Assembly (NCBI RefSeq): GCF_900156545.1
Contig: NZ_FTNW01000001.1
Span: forward strand, 434,001-498,000
DNA length: 64,000 nucleotides
Origin: Aquipseudomonas alcaligenes
GTDB lineage: Bacteria; Pseudomonadota; Gammaproteobacteria; Pseudomonadales; Pseudomonadaceae
Reading direction: 5' to 3'
Position 1 is the first letter of the stretch. Every line of letters begins with the position of its first letter. A program made the translations under genes and the position numbers. The notes below the pieces were generated by a model, which saw only the letters and a program-made list of their open reading frames with translations, made no database searches and had not been told where the DNA came from. Positions 53,729 through 64,000 of this stretch are shown piece by piece.

Positions 53729-55348
53729 ATGGCCCTGACAGTCAACACAAACGTAGCCTCGCTGAACACTCAGCGTAACCTGAACACTTCGTCCAAGGGT
53801 CTGGATACTTCCCTCCAGCGCCTGTCTACCGGTTTCCGCATCAACAGCGCCAAAGACGACGCTGCTGGTCTGCAGATCTCCAACCGTCTGACCAGCCAGA
53901 TCAACGGCCTGAACGTTGCCACCCGTAACGCCAACGACGGTATCTCCCTGTCGCAGACCGCTGAAGGCGCGCTGCAGCAGTCCACCGGCATCCTGCAGCG
54001 TATGCGTGACCTGGCTCTGCAGTCGGCCAACGGCTCCAACGGAGCCACTGAACGTGCCGCGCTGCAGGGCGAAGTGTCCCAGCTGCAACAGGAGCTGAAC
54101 CGTATCGCTGACACCACCAGCTTTGGTGGTCGCAAGATTCTGGACGGCACCTTCGGTTCCCAGAGCTTCCAGGTTGGCGCCAACGCATTCGAGACCATCA
54201 GCGTGTCGATCGGCGCGGCTTCCGCCTCGCGTATCGGGGCCAACCGTTTCAACAGCAGTGTTGCCGCGGGTACTGCCTCGCAGGCTGGTATCTCGGCCAG
54301 CAGTGTCGCCGACTACGCCGCCATGACCGCGACCAACATCGGCTTCGCCTCGTCGCCGGCCGACAGCAGCGGTCTGACCCTCAAGGGCAAGCTGGGTACC
54401 GCCTCTGTGGCCCTGGCCAACGGCACTTCTGCGCGTGAGCTGTCCAACGCCGTGAACAACGTTGCCGGCTCCACCGGCATCACTGCCGATGCCCGTACCG
54501 TGGTACGCCTGCAGAACACTGGTGGTGGCGCGTTCACCAACACCCAGACCGCCGGCAACATCAGCTTCACCCTGTACGGCTCCAACAACGCCAAAGAAGG
54601 CGACGGTGTGAGCATCTCCGTGGCCATGCAGGATTGGGGTGATCTGTCCGGTCTGGCCGATGCGATCAACAAGGAGACCGGTCGTACCGGTATCAGTGCC
54701 CAGGTGCTGAATGACGGTACCCTGGAAATGACCAGCGAGAACGGCGATGACATCGGTATCACCGAGTACACCGCCGAAGCTATCGCCGATGACGGCACCA
54801 GCACCACGGTGACCGCCGAAATGCAGAACATGGCGTTCAACGGTGACAACGGACTGGACGATACCAACAGCGACGCAAGCGACACCGTCGGTGCCGTAGC
54901 TGCTCTGACTGGCGCTGGCAACGGTGCGGTCGCGACCGGTCAGGTTCGCTTCGAGTCCGCTGATGCCTTCGAAGTCGAGAACTTCGATAGCATCGACGGT
55001 GGTAACCAGGCTGCCAGCGTGTTCAGCACCCTGGAAGCGGTCGATGAAGTAGATATCAGCACTGCAGTTGGCGCTCAGAACGCTCTGGGCATCATCAGCG
55101 CCGCGATCTCCAACATCGACAGCCAGCGTGCTCAGCTCGGTGCCGTGCAGAACCGCTTTGACAACACCATCGCGAACCTGCAGAACATCTCCGAGAACGC
55201 CTCTGCTGCCCGTAGCCGGATCCGCGACACCGACTTTGCTGCTGAAACCTCGGAACTGACCAAGAATCAGATCCTGCAGCAGGCCGGTACCGCAATCCTG
55301 GCCCAGGCCAACCAGCTGCCGCAGGCTGTACTCAGCCTGCTGCAGTAA
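53729..55348 (+). CDS. fliC: Flagellin FliC
   Basis: A 539-residue filament subunit. ATG 53729 follows TTTGGAGG; an ATG five codons upstream is rejected. The D0/D1 ends are conserved: '[22 protein letters not shown]' and '[27 protein letters not shown]', with the TLR5-contact region '[10 protein letters not shown]' at residues 89-98. The central 150-430 region is variable, Ser/Thr- and Ala-rich, and a plausible O-glycosylation target. Transcribed from a FliA promoter and preceded by the glycosylation operon. Confidence 0.97.
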   Translation: MALTVNTNVASLNTQRNLNTSSKGLDTSLQRLSTGFRINSAKDDAAGLQISNRLTSQINGLNVATRNANDGISLSQTAEGALQQSTGILQRMRDLALQSANGSNGATERAALQGEVSQLQQELNRIADTTSFGGRKILDGTFGSQSFQVGANAFETISVSIGAASASRIGANRFNSSVAAGTASQAGISASSVADYAAMTATNIGFASSPADSSGLTLKGKLGTASVALANGTSARELSNAVNNVAGSTGITADARTVVRLQNTGGGAFTNTQTAGNISFTLYGSNNAKEGDGVSISVAMQDWGDLSGLADAINKETGRTGISAQVLNDGTLEMTSENGDDIGITEYTAEAIADDGTSTTVTAEMQNMAFNGDNGLDDTNSDASDTVGAVAALTGAGNGAVATGQVRFESADAFEVENFDSIDGGNQAASVFSTLEAVDEVDISTAVGAQNALGIISAAISNIDSQRAQLGAVQNRFDNTIANLQNISENASAARSRIRDTDFAAETSELTKNQILQQAGTAILAQANQLPQAVLSLLQ

Positions 55349-55366
55349 GGTCAGAAGCGCTAGACT

Positions 55367-55397
55367 GCGGGGGGAAGGGCTTAGCTCTTCTCCCCGC
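55367..55397 (+). terminator. Hairpin after fliC
   Basis: GCGGGGGGAAG / CTTCTCCCCGC stem with a nine-base loop, between fliC and flaG. A T-run is lacking, so it may be a weak terminator or an mRNA-stabilising structure. Confidence 0.55.
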
Positions 55398-55420
55398 TAC
55401 CTCATTGTGAGGAGAAATTT

Positions 55421-55795
55421 ATGGACGTCGGCTCAATCAAGAATTCGCTCAATACCGGTGTTGCTGCCGGTCGTCCCGCAGCATCTGGGGAGAGTGTCGT
55501 CAGTGCTGTCGAGGCGAAGAAGGGTGATGAGCGGGCGGACCGTGCTGCCGCAGGCGATGCCGCAAGCATCTCGCGTGAGCAGATCGAGTCTGCGGTATCG
55601 ACCATCCAGGAGTTCGTTCAGTCGGTACGCCGTAGCATCAACTTTTCCCTGGAAGACGGTTCCGGGCGCGTGGTGGTGAAAGTCACCGACGCCGACTCGG
55701 GTAACGTGATTCGGCAGATCCCTTCCGAGGAGGCCCTGCAATTGGCAGAGAGCCTGGAGGAGGTGCGCAGTCTGCTGTTCAAAGCCGAAGCCTGA
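55421..55795 (+). CDS. flaG: Flagellar protein FlaG
   Basis: A 124-residue protein with the FlaG domain in its C-terminal half: 'VRRSINFSLEDGSGRVVVKVTDADSGNVIRQIPSEEALQLAESLEE'. The N-terminal half is low-complexity. FlaG lies between fliC and fliD in Pseudomonas and influences filament length. Confidence 0.93.
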   Translation: MDVGSIKNSLNTGVAAGRPAASGESVVSAVEAKKGDERADRAAAGDAASISREQIESAVSTIQEFVQSVRRSINFSLEDGSGRVVVKVTDADSGNVIRQIPSEEALQLAESLEEVRSLLFKAEA

Positions 55796-55870
55796 CGTAC
55801 GCGTTGGCACGGCTTTTGACTGTTAAGCGCTCACAAGGCGTTGATGGTCATTTTTTTGGCGAGGTGAATC

Positions 55871-57628
55871 ATGGCTGGAATCCTGGGTGTCGGATCGGGT
55901 ATCGATATCGACAGTATCGTGACCGCGCTGGTCAACGCCGAGAAGGCGCCGAAAACCCAGCAGCTGGATCGCCTGGAAAAGACCACCACCTCGCGCTTCT
56001 CGGCCCTTGGTACCCTCAAGGGCTCCCTCAGTGCGCTGCAGACCTCGATTCAAGGTCTCAACAAGTCTTCCATTTTCGACAGTCGCACGGCGAGCAGCAC
56101 CAGTACCAGTGTGCTGACTGCCAAGGCCACTACCTCTGCCATCGCCGGCAAATACAGCGTTCAGGTGGAGCAACTTGCCAGTGGTAGCAAGGTGGGGCTG
56201 CAATCCGTCTCTTCCAGTTCTGCGACTTTCAACAGCGGTACGCTGACGATCTCTGCGGGCTCTTCCAGCTTCGAGGTCGATGTCACTGCGACCAATAATA
56301 CCCTCGCCGGGCTGCGTGACAGCATCAATACCGCAGGCAAGAGTGCGGGCATCAGTGCGACTATCGTGTCCGACTCTTCTGGTTCTCGCCTTGTACTGAG
56401 CTCCGGCAAGACCGGTGAGGGTAACGATATCAAGGTCGTGGCGAGCGAGGACGGGGTGACGACCGGAACCGTGGCGCTGACGACTCAGGCTTTCCAGCCG
56501 TCCGTCAATCTGCGCTTGCCGAGTATCTCGGGTGGTGCGCTCAGTACCTTTCAAGGCGGTGACATCGCGATCAGCGCCGGCAGCGTCAATCTCAATGTCA
56601 CCATCCCTGATGGATTTACCCTCGAGGATGTGCGGGACCTGATCAATATCAACGGCAACCCCCAAGGAATCTCGGCGGCCATCGAAACCGATGCCTCCGG
56701 AGCGCGCCTGGTACTGAGCTCCACCAATGGGGCCTCGTTGACTACTACGGTCACCTCGAGTGGCGGTACTGTCGGCAGCAATGCGCTGACCGCCCTCACG
56801 CCAGCCAGTGGTGAGGTGGCCACTGCCACCGGGCCCAACTCCAGTACAGGGGCTTCCGGCATCATCAGTCAGGCTAAGTCGGCAGTGCTCTTTGTCGATG
56901 GTCTGAAGGTGGTCAGTGACAGTAACTCGGTCACTAAGGCCGTCGATGGCGTGACTCTGAACCTGGTTTCCGCTCAAAGCGCGTCCGACATCGCTGCTGG
57001 CAAGACTATCGATATCACGGTGGGCACTGACAAGGCTGCAGTGAAAAGCAACCTGCAGAAGTTCGTCGACGCCTACAACAGCCTCATGACTACGGTCGGA
57101 CAGTTGACTGCGGTAGTTCCTGTTGGTGAGGACGATGCGCCGGTGACTGGCGCGCTGGTGGGGGATGTCACCGCCCGCGGGCTGGTAGCCGGGTTGCGTT
57201 CCGAGCTGGTCAAGATGGGTAGCGATGGAAGCATCAAGGCTCTGGCGCAGCTGGGTATCACCACCCAGAAAGACGGCACCCTGAAAATCGATGACACCGT
57301 CCTGAGCTCGGCGCTGGACAAGGACTTCGATCAGGTCGCCGAATTCTTGGCCGGTGACAAGGGGTTGATGGGGCGTCTGGAAAGCAACGTTAACAACTAT
57401 CTGAAAACCAACGGTGTTCTCGATCAGCGTACCAAAGCTCTCCAAAGCACCTTGACCAATATCGATGATCAGCGCGAGGCGCTTGATCTGCGTATCGAGA
57501 AGTTGCAGGAGCGCCTGGTCGCGCAGTACACCGCAATGGACCAGTTGGTCGCCAGTTTGCAGAAGACCAGCGAGAGCCTGGCCAACCAGTTAGCGAACCT
57601 GCCAGGTTTCGTGAAGAAGGACTCGTGA
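55871..57628 (+). CDS. fliD: Flagellar filament capping protein FliD (HAP2)
   Basis: A 585-residue protein with N-terminal '[35 protein letters not shown]' and C-terminal coiled-coil '[57 protein letters not shown]'. It caps the filament and mediates adhesion. A degenerate sigma-54-like element lies upstream. It overlaps the following fliS by one base. Confidence 0.96.
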   Translation: MAGILGVGSGIDIDSIVTALVNAEKAPKTQQLDRLEKTTTSRFSALGTLKGSLSALQTSIQGLNKSSIFDSRTASSTSTSVLTAKATTSAIAGKYSVQVEQLASGSKVGLQSVSSSSATFNSGTLTISAGSSSFEVDVTATNNTLAGLRDSINTAGKSAGISATIVSDSSGSRLVLSSGKTGEGNDIKVVASEDGVTTGTVALTTQAFQPSVNLRLPSISGGALSTFQGGDIAISAGSVNLNVTIPDGFTLEDVRDLININGNPQGISAAIETDASGARLVLSSTNGASLTTTVTSSGGTVGSNALTALTPASGEVATATGPNSSTGASGIISQAKSAVLFVDGLKVVSDSNSVTKAVDGVTLNLVSAQSASDIAAGKTIDITVGTDKAAVKSNLQKFVDAYNSLMTTVGQLTAVVPVGEDDAPVTGALVGDVTARGLVAGLRSELVKMGSDGSIKALAQLGITTQKDGTLKIDDTVLSSALDKDFDQVAEFLAGDKGLMGRLESNVNNYLKTNGVLDQRTKALQSTLTNIDDQREALDLRIEKLQERLVAQYTAMDQLVASLQKTSESLANQLANLPGFVKKDS

Positions 57629-58023
57629 TGAGCAAGAAACCGATCGACACTTACAAGCAGGTCAGGACCAGCCAGGAGGTCAGCCCTTACAGGGCGGTAC
57701 AGATGCTGTTGGATGGCGCCCTTGAGCGGCTGCTGTTGGCTAGACAGGCTCAGGCTGAAGGAGATGCCGAAATCCGTGGGCTCGCCGTTGGCAGTACCAT
57801 CACTATTCTTGGCGTCCTGCAGTCCAGCCTGGACAAGCAGTTGGGCGGCGAGATCGCTGAAAACCTCGATGCGCTCTACGACTACATGACCCGCCGCCTT
57901 GCCGGTGTCGCTCTCGACGATACACCGCGCAGCCTGGATGAGGTCCACAAGCTGCTCTCGCAGATAAAGGCCGCGTGGGATGGTATCGGCCCCGAGGTCG
58001 AGCCAGTCGCTGCGGTCGAGTGA
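57628..58023 (+). CDS. fliS: Flagellin export chaperone FliS (first paralogue)
   Basis: A 131-residue helical-bundle protein. ATG 57628 is preferred over GTG 57625 because of the GAAGGA spacing. '[33 protein letters not shown]' is the conserved FliS N-terminal half, and '[12 protein letters not shown]' follows. FliS keeps flagellin monomeric in the cytosol before export. Confidence 0.92.
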   Translation: MSKKPIDTYKQVRTSQEVSPYRAVQMLLDGALERLLLARQAQAEGDAEIRGLAVGSTITILGVLQSSLDKQLGGEIAENLDALYDYMTRRLAGVALDDTPRSLDEVHKLLSQIKAAWDGIGPEVEPVAAVE

Positions 58024-58031
58024 TTATTTGC

Positions 58032-58058
58032 TAAAGCCGGGTCACCGCTTGCCGATAC
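58032..58058 (+). promoter_or_regulatory. Sigma-28 (FliA)-type promoter between the two fliS genes
   Basis: TAAA at 58032-58035, 15 bases, GCCGATAC at 58051-58058, one base from consensus. It lies about 40 bases ahead of the second fliS and would let it and fliT be transcribed late, independent of fliD. Confidence 0.75.
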
Positions 58059-58094
58059 AACCTATGTATTCAGGCAATGTTCAGCGGAGTGATC

Positions 58095-58475
58095 ATGAAC
58101 GCGATGGCGGCCCTCAGGCAGTATCAAACCGTCAATACTCAGGCTCAGGTCAGTGACGCCAGCCCGCATCGGCTGATACAGATGTTGATGGAGGGCGGGC
58201 TTTCCAGGATTGCCCAGGCCAAGGGCGCCATGCAACATGGTCAACAGGCCGCAAAAGGCGAGCTGATCAGCAAGGCAATCGGTATCATCGGTGGCTTGCG
58301 TGAAGGGCTCGACCTGGAGCAGGGCGGAGAGATCGCGGTTAACCTGGATCGCCTCTACGAGTACATGACGGCACGCCTGATCGAGGCCAATATTAGCAAT
58401 GATGTGGCGATTCTCGATGAGGTGAGCGGCCTTCTGCGCAATGTTAAATCCGGTTGGGATGCCATCAGCCACTGA
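58095..58475 (+). CDS. Flagellin export chaperone FliS (second paralogue)
   Basis: A 126-residue FliS-family protein. ATG 58095 with CGGAG ahead starts 'MNAMAALRQYQTVNTQAQV', the typical family N-terminus; ATG 58077 is less likely. 'YMTARLIEANISNDVAILDEVSGLL' matches the conserved C-terminal helices. It is distinct from the first FliS, so the two may escort different flagellins or work at different stages. Confidence 0.88.
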   Translation: MNAMAALRQYQTVNTQAQVSDASPHRLIQMLMEGGLSRIAQAKGAMQHGQQAAKGELISKAIGIIGGLREGLDLEQGGEIAVNLDRLYEYMTARLIEANISNDVAILDEVSGLLRNVKSGWDAISH

Positions 58476-58495
58476 GGCGTCAGAGGGGAAGTGCC

Positions 58496-58792
58496 ATGAG
58501 TTCATCCGTCCAGTTACTTGAAGTCACAGGAAGTGCTCTGCGCGAAGCACTTGCGCGACGCGACTGGGCTGCCATCGGCGAACTGGATGCGCAATGCCGC
58601 CAGGCGGTCGATGAAGCGATGGTCGAGGCTGCGCGTGACGAAGGTCCTTTACGTGAGCGTATGCAGGAGTTGCTGGACCTCTATCGCGAGCTGGTCCTGA
58701 CCTGCCAGGCCGAACAGCGTCGTCTGGCCGGTGAACTGGTCCAGCTCAATCAGTCCCAGCAGGGCGCCAAGGTCTATCAGCTGTTCACCTGA
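58496..58792 (+). CDS. FliT/FleP-like flagellar chaperone
   Basis: A 98-residue helical protein. ATG 58496 follows AGAGGGGAA. In pseudomonads this position, between fliS and fleQ, holds the short FliT-like protein FleP. Family proteins bind FliD and, in enteric bacteria, the FlhDC regulator. The identity rests on position, length and helical content; sequence identity is low in this family. Confidence 0.7.
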   Translation: MSSSVQLLEVTGSALREALARRDWAAIGELDAQCRQAVDEAMVEAARDEGPLRERMQELLDLYRELVLTCQAEQRRLAGELVQLNQSQQGAKVYQLFT

Positions 58793-58878
58793 GCAGCTGT
58801 CTCCCCACTGGTTTTCCCTGATCTCTGCATGCGTTTTTGCATGCCTGTGGAAATTGCGGAAAATTTCACGCCATAAAA

Positions 58879-58907
58879 TTGACTCTTGTCTGGTTTTTGA
58901 CTTTACT
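58879..58907 (+). promoter_or_regulatory. Sigma-70-like promoter of fleQ
   Basis: TTGACT at 58879-58884 and TTTACT at 58902-58907, 17 bases apart, about 65 bases before the fleQ ATG. fleQ in P. aeruginosa is known to be sigma-70 dependent and not sigma-54 dependent; the -10 here is only a fair match. Confidence 0.55.
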
Positions 58908-58971
58908 AGTGGCCAATTGCCGTTGTCACTTGGCGAATCCTCTTCCAGCCCTCGAGCCAGAACAGAACAAG

Positions 58972-60447
<1,476 letters not shown>

Positions 60448-60470
60448 TCAGCCTCTCGCCTCGCCCAATT

Positions 60471-60508
60471 AAGCCGGAGCTTTGACGCAAGCTCCGGCTT
60501 AATTTTTT
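60471..60508 (+). terminator. Rho-independent terminator of fleQ
   Basis: Twelve-base stem AAGCCGGAGCTT / AAGCTCCGGCTT, loop TGACGC, tail AATTTTTT. Confidence 0.92.
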
Positions 60509-60537
60509 AAGTGATTGAAAAATAATAATTATTTTTT

Positions 60538-60553
60538 AGGCATGGGGATTGCT
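60538..60553 (+). promoter_or_regulatory. Sigma-54 promoter of fleSR
   Basis: AGGCATG-GGGA-TTGCT with GG-N10-GC, preceded by an AT-rich stretch. It lies about 50 bases before fleS, as expected for a FleQ target. Confidence 0.85.
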
Positions 60554-60605
60554 AAGACTCTCTTGACCGACCGTTTACCGACGGTACGACACCCGAGAGA
60601 AGAGC

Positions 60606-61817
60606 ATGAGCCAAGCCGCCCCATCGCCCGCCATCCCTGACGCTACTGCCGCACCTGTCGAGCAGGCCAGCCGTGCAAGCCTGGAGCAGGCCTTCGCCCT
60701 GTTCAACCAGATGTCCACGCAGCTGAGCAGTTCTTACAGCATGCTGGAGGCGCGGGTTAACGAGCTGAAGGGGCAACTGGCCTTGGTCAGCGCTCAGCGG
60801 ATGCAGGAGCTGGCAGAGAAGGAGCGGTTGGCCAACCGCTTGCAAAGTCTCCTCGATCTTTTGCCCGGCGGGGTGATCGTCATAGACGGTCAGGGCGTGG
60901 TGCGCGAAGCCAATCCGGTGGCGCGCAGCATGCTCGGCAAGCCGCTGGTGGGGATGCTCTGGCGCGAGGTGATCACGCGCAACTTCGCGCCGCGCGAGGA
61001 TGATGGTCACGAGATTTCCATGAAGGATGGGCGCCGCCTGTCCATCGCCACCCGGTCCCTGCAGGGCGAACCCGGACAGCTTGTGCTGCTCACCGACCTG
61101 ACGGAAACCCGTCGCCTGCAGGACCAGCTGGCTCGCCATGAGCGCCTGTCCGCGCTGGGGCGCATGGTCGCCTCGCTGGCCCACCAGATTCGCACGCCGC
61201 TGTCTGCCGCGTTGCTGTACGCCAGCCATCTGTCCGAGCAGGAGCTGCCGTTCGAACAACAGCAGCGCTTTGCCGGGCGAATCAAGGAACGCCTGCACGA
61301 GCTTGAGCACCAGGTGCGCGACATGCTGGTGTTCGCCCGTGGCGAGCTTCCGCTGCCGGATCGGATTTCCCCGAGCGCGCTGTTCGACGCCCTGCGCAGT
61401 GCCGCCGAATCGCATGTGCTGGGTATGACCGTGCGCTGGCAATGCGATGCGCGCCTCGGCGAGCTGCTGTGCAATCGCGACACCCTGGTCGGCACCGTGC
61501 TCAATCTGATCGAGAACGCCATTCAGGCCGGTGGGCGCGAGGCGCGGCTGAAGATCCACCTCTATGCCCGCGACAACAGCCTGCGCCTGAGTGTCAGTGA
61601 CAACGGGCCGGGTATAGATCCTGCCACTCTGACGCGCCTCGGCGAACCTTTCTTTACCACCAAGACCACCGGCACCGGCCTCGGCCTGGCGGTGGTCCAG
61701 GCGGTGGTGCGCGCCCATCGTGGCGAGCTGCGCCTGCGCTCGCGCGTCGGCCGCGGTACCTGCGCCACCCTTGTATTGCCGCTGATCACGGCGGCGCAAC
61801 CGGATACTCAGGAGTAA
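60606..61817 (+). CDS. fleS: Flagellar two-component sensor kinase FleS
   Basis: A 403-residue cytosolic histidine kinase without membrane helices. It has a PAS domain (about 80-170, 'LLDLLPGGVIVIDGQGVVREANPVARSML'), a HisKA domain with His193 in 'ASLAHQIRTPLS', and an ATPase domain with 'NLIENAIQAGG', 'DNGPGI' and 'GTGLGLAVV'. It phosphorylates FleR, its partner in the next gene. The gap between them is 4 bases. Confidence 0.96.
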   Translation: MSQAAPSPAIPDATAAPVEQASRASLEQAFALFNQMSTQLSSSYSMLEARVNELKGQLALVSAQRMQELAEKERLANRLQSLLDLLPGGVIVIDGQGVVREANPVARSMLGKPLVGMLWREVITRNFAPREDDGHEISMKDGRRLSIATRSLQGEPGQLVLLTDLTETRRLQDQLARHERLSALGRMVASLAHQIRTPLSAALLYASHLSEQELPFEQQQRFAGRIKERLHELEHQVRDMLVFARGELPLPDRISPSALFDALRSAAESHVLGMTVRWQCDARLGELLCNRDTLVGTVLNLIENAIQAGGREARLKIHLYARDNSLRLSVSDNGPGIDPATLTRLGEPFFTTKTTGTGLGLAVVQAVVRAHRGELRLRSRVGRGTCATLVLPLITAAQPDTQE

Positions 61818-61821
61818 GCCC

Positions 61822-63252
<1,431 letters not shown>

Positions 63253-63309
63253 GCGCGAGGGGGCTAAACCTTCCTCGCTGTGTGGTTTACAGCTTTAGTT
63301 TCCCCTATT

Positions 63310-63336
63310 GGCCCGCCTCGTGCGGGTCTTTGTTTT
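63310..63336 (+). terminator. Terminator after fleR, next to the fliE promoter
   Basis: GCCCGC / GCGGGT stem (one G-T pair), loop CTCGT, tail CTTTGTTTT. It ends directly before the -24 element of fliE. Confidence 0.7.
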
Positions 63337-63337
63337 C

Positions 63338-63353
63338 TGGCATTGCGTTTGCA
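63338..63353 (+). promoter_or_regulatory. Sigma-54 promoter of fliE
   Basis: TGGCATT-GCGT-TTGCA, GG-N10-GC, about 55 bases before the fliE ATG. FleQ is the expected activator. Confidence 0.88.
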
Positions 63354-63407
63354 AATACCCCCCTAAAGGCCGCGAAGCGTCAAAAAACCGCGGCCGACGG
63401 AGGAAAG

Positions 63408-63740
63408 ATGAGCCAGGGTGTCGAATTCAATCGCCTGATGTTGGAAATGCGCTCCATGCAGATGGAGGCCATGGCCAAGATCAAACCTGCACAGGTCAGC
63501 GCGCCGGAGCCGGGAGCGCCGAGCTTCTCGGAAATGCTCGGCCAGGCGGTGAACAAGGTGAGCGAAACCCAGCAGGCCGCCAGTCAACTGGCCACCGCCT
63601 TCGAGACGGGGAAGGGGGGTGTCGACATCACCGACGTGATGATTGCCTCGCAAAAGGCCAGCGTGTCCTTCCAGGCCATGACCCAGGTGCGCAACAAACT
63701 GGTCCAGGCCTATCAAGACATCATGCAGATGCCGGTTTAA
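63408..63740 (+). CDS. fliE: Flagellar hook-basal body adaptor protein FliE
   Basis: A 110-residue protein. ATG 63408 follows GGAGGAAAG and starts '[18 protein letters not shown]'. '[29 protein letters not shown]', '[38 protein letters not shown]' is the conserved FliE C-terminal half. It connects the MS ring to the rod and is the first exported rod component. Confidence 0.97.
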   Translation: MSQGVEFNRLMLEMRSMQMEAMAKIKPAQVSAPEPGAPSFSEMLGQAVNKVSETQQAASQLATAFETGKGGVDITDVMIASQKASVSFQAMTQVRNKLVQAYQDIMQMPV

Positions 63741-63755
63741 GGGTGGAGTTGAAAC

Positions 63756-64000
63756 ATGGCTGAAGCAGTCGCTGCAAACGTACCCGCCACCACCGGCGCC
63801 GATGAGCCGAAGAAGCCGTTGCTCGGACTGGCCTTTCTGGAGAATCTCTCCGAGATGTCCATGCTGCGGCAGATCGGCTTGCTGGTCGGCCTGGCTGCCA
63901 GCGTGGCGATCGGCTTCGCCGTGGTGCTGTGGTCGCAGCAGCCGGACTACAAGCCGCTGCTGGGCAATCTGGCCGGCATGGACAGTAATCAGGTGATGGA
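63756..64000 (+). CDS. fliF: Flagellar MS-ring protein FliF, N-terminal part cut by the window edge
   Basis: Starts at ATG 63756, 15 bases after fliE. The visible 81 codons contain the first membrane segment (about residues 38-60, QIGLLVGLAASVAIGFAVVLW) and 'DYKPLLGNLAGMDSNQVM', both typical of FliF. The remainder lies beyond the window; the protein forms the MS ring of the motor. Confidence 0.95.
   Translation, partial: MAEAVAANVPATTGADEPKKPLLGLAFLENLSEMSMLRQIGLLVGLAASVAIGFAVVLWSQQPDYKPLLGNLAGMDSNQVM

Noticed and set aside
58800..58880. Vfr/CRP-type operator ahead of fleQ
   Set aside because: The nearest half-sites (TTGCG and TTCACG) are not spaced as in TGTGA-N6-TCACA; no convincing palindrome was found.

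Overview
The window is a high-GC chromosome segment from a Pseudomonas-type gammaproteobacterium. The evidence is the tig-clpP-clpX-lon-hupB-ppiD order, an OprD porin, a FleQ/FleS/FleR flagellar hierarchy and FlgZ/CheV/CheR beside flgB. A single uninterrupted block from flgZ-flgN-flgM-flgA through flgB-flgL to fliC-fleQSR-fliEF resembles P. putida, P. fluorescens or P. mendocina-type genomes more than P. aeruginosa PAO1, where flgA/flgM/cheR lie apart from flgB. The species cannot be fixed from the sequence alone.

Region 1 (1-5654) is the right end of a tailed-phage prophage or phage-tail element. It holds tail/fibre proteins, a permuted NlpC/P60-like hydrolase, a reverse-strand RsmN/CsrA-like RNA-binding regulator, a reverse-strand HicB-type protein without HicA, and a lysis cassette (endolysin-like protein, Rz, Rz1). 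No integrase is visible. Region 1b (5655-6088) is a gene-poor, less GC-rich junction with the host chromosome.

Region 2 (6089-14535) is the proteostasis block: trigger factor, ClpP, ClpX, Lon (with a sigma-32-like promoter), HU-beta and PpiD. Region 3 (14585-28174) is mixed housekeeping and accessory: a ProQ/FinO RNA chaperone, an RlmE-type 23S rRNA methyltransferase apart from ftsH, a flavoprotein oxidoreductase with a SpoU methyltransferase, an MFS exporter, an OprD porin, a periplasmic metallo-beta-lactamase-fold hydrolase, a TetR regulator with a clear operator, a Kef-type antiporter, a probable DUF5610 protein, a glutaredoxin-like protein and a glutamine-synthetase-family ligase.

Region 4 (28177-64000) is the flagellar/chemotaxis region. 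Early or auxiliary genes (flgZ, flgN, flgM, flgA on the minus strand; cheV, cheR on plus) are followed by rod/hook/ring genes flgB-flgL. Next comes an eight-gene glycosylation island: a SEC-C/TPR/OGT glycosyltransferase, CDP-glucose synthesis and dehydration, a 3,5-epimerase-like protein, a C-methyltransferase, an FkbM methyltransferase, an SDR and a hexapeptide acyltransferase. It is followed by fliC, flaG, fliD, two fliS paralogues, fliT, the regulators fleQ/fleS/fleR, then fliE and the start of fliF. Recognisable sigma-54 (GG-N10-GC) and sigma-28 (TAAA-N15-GCCGATAA) promoters occur at expected points and also at two less expected ones: a sigma-54 site in front of the glycosylation operon and a sigma-28 site in front of the second fliS.

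The most interesting candidate system is this island. By inference it makes a CDP-activated, C-methyl-branched 6-deoxyhexose, adds it to flagellin or another flagellar protein through an OGT-family enzyme with an embedded SEC-C zinc motif, and is wired into the flagellar sigma-54 regulon.
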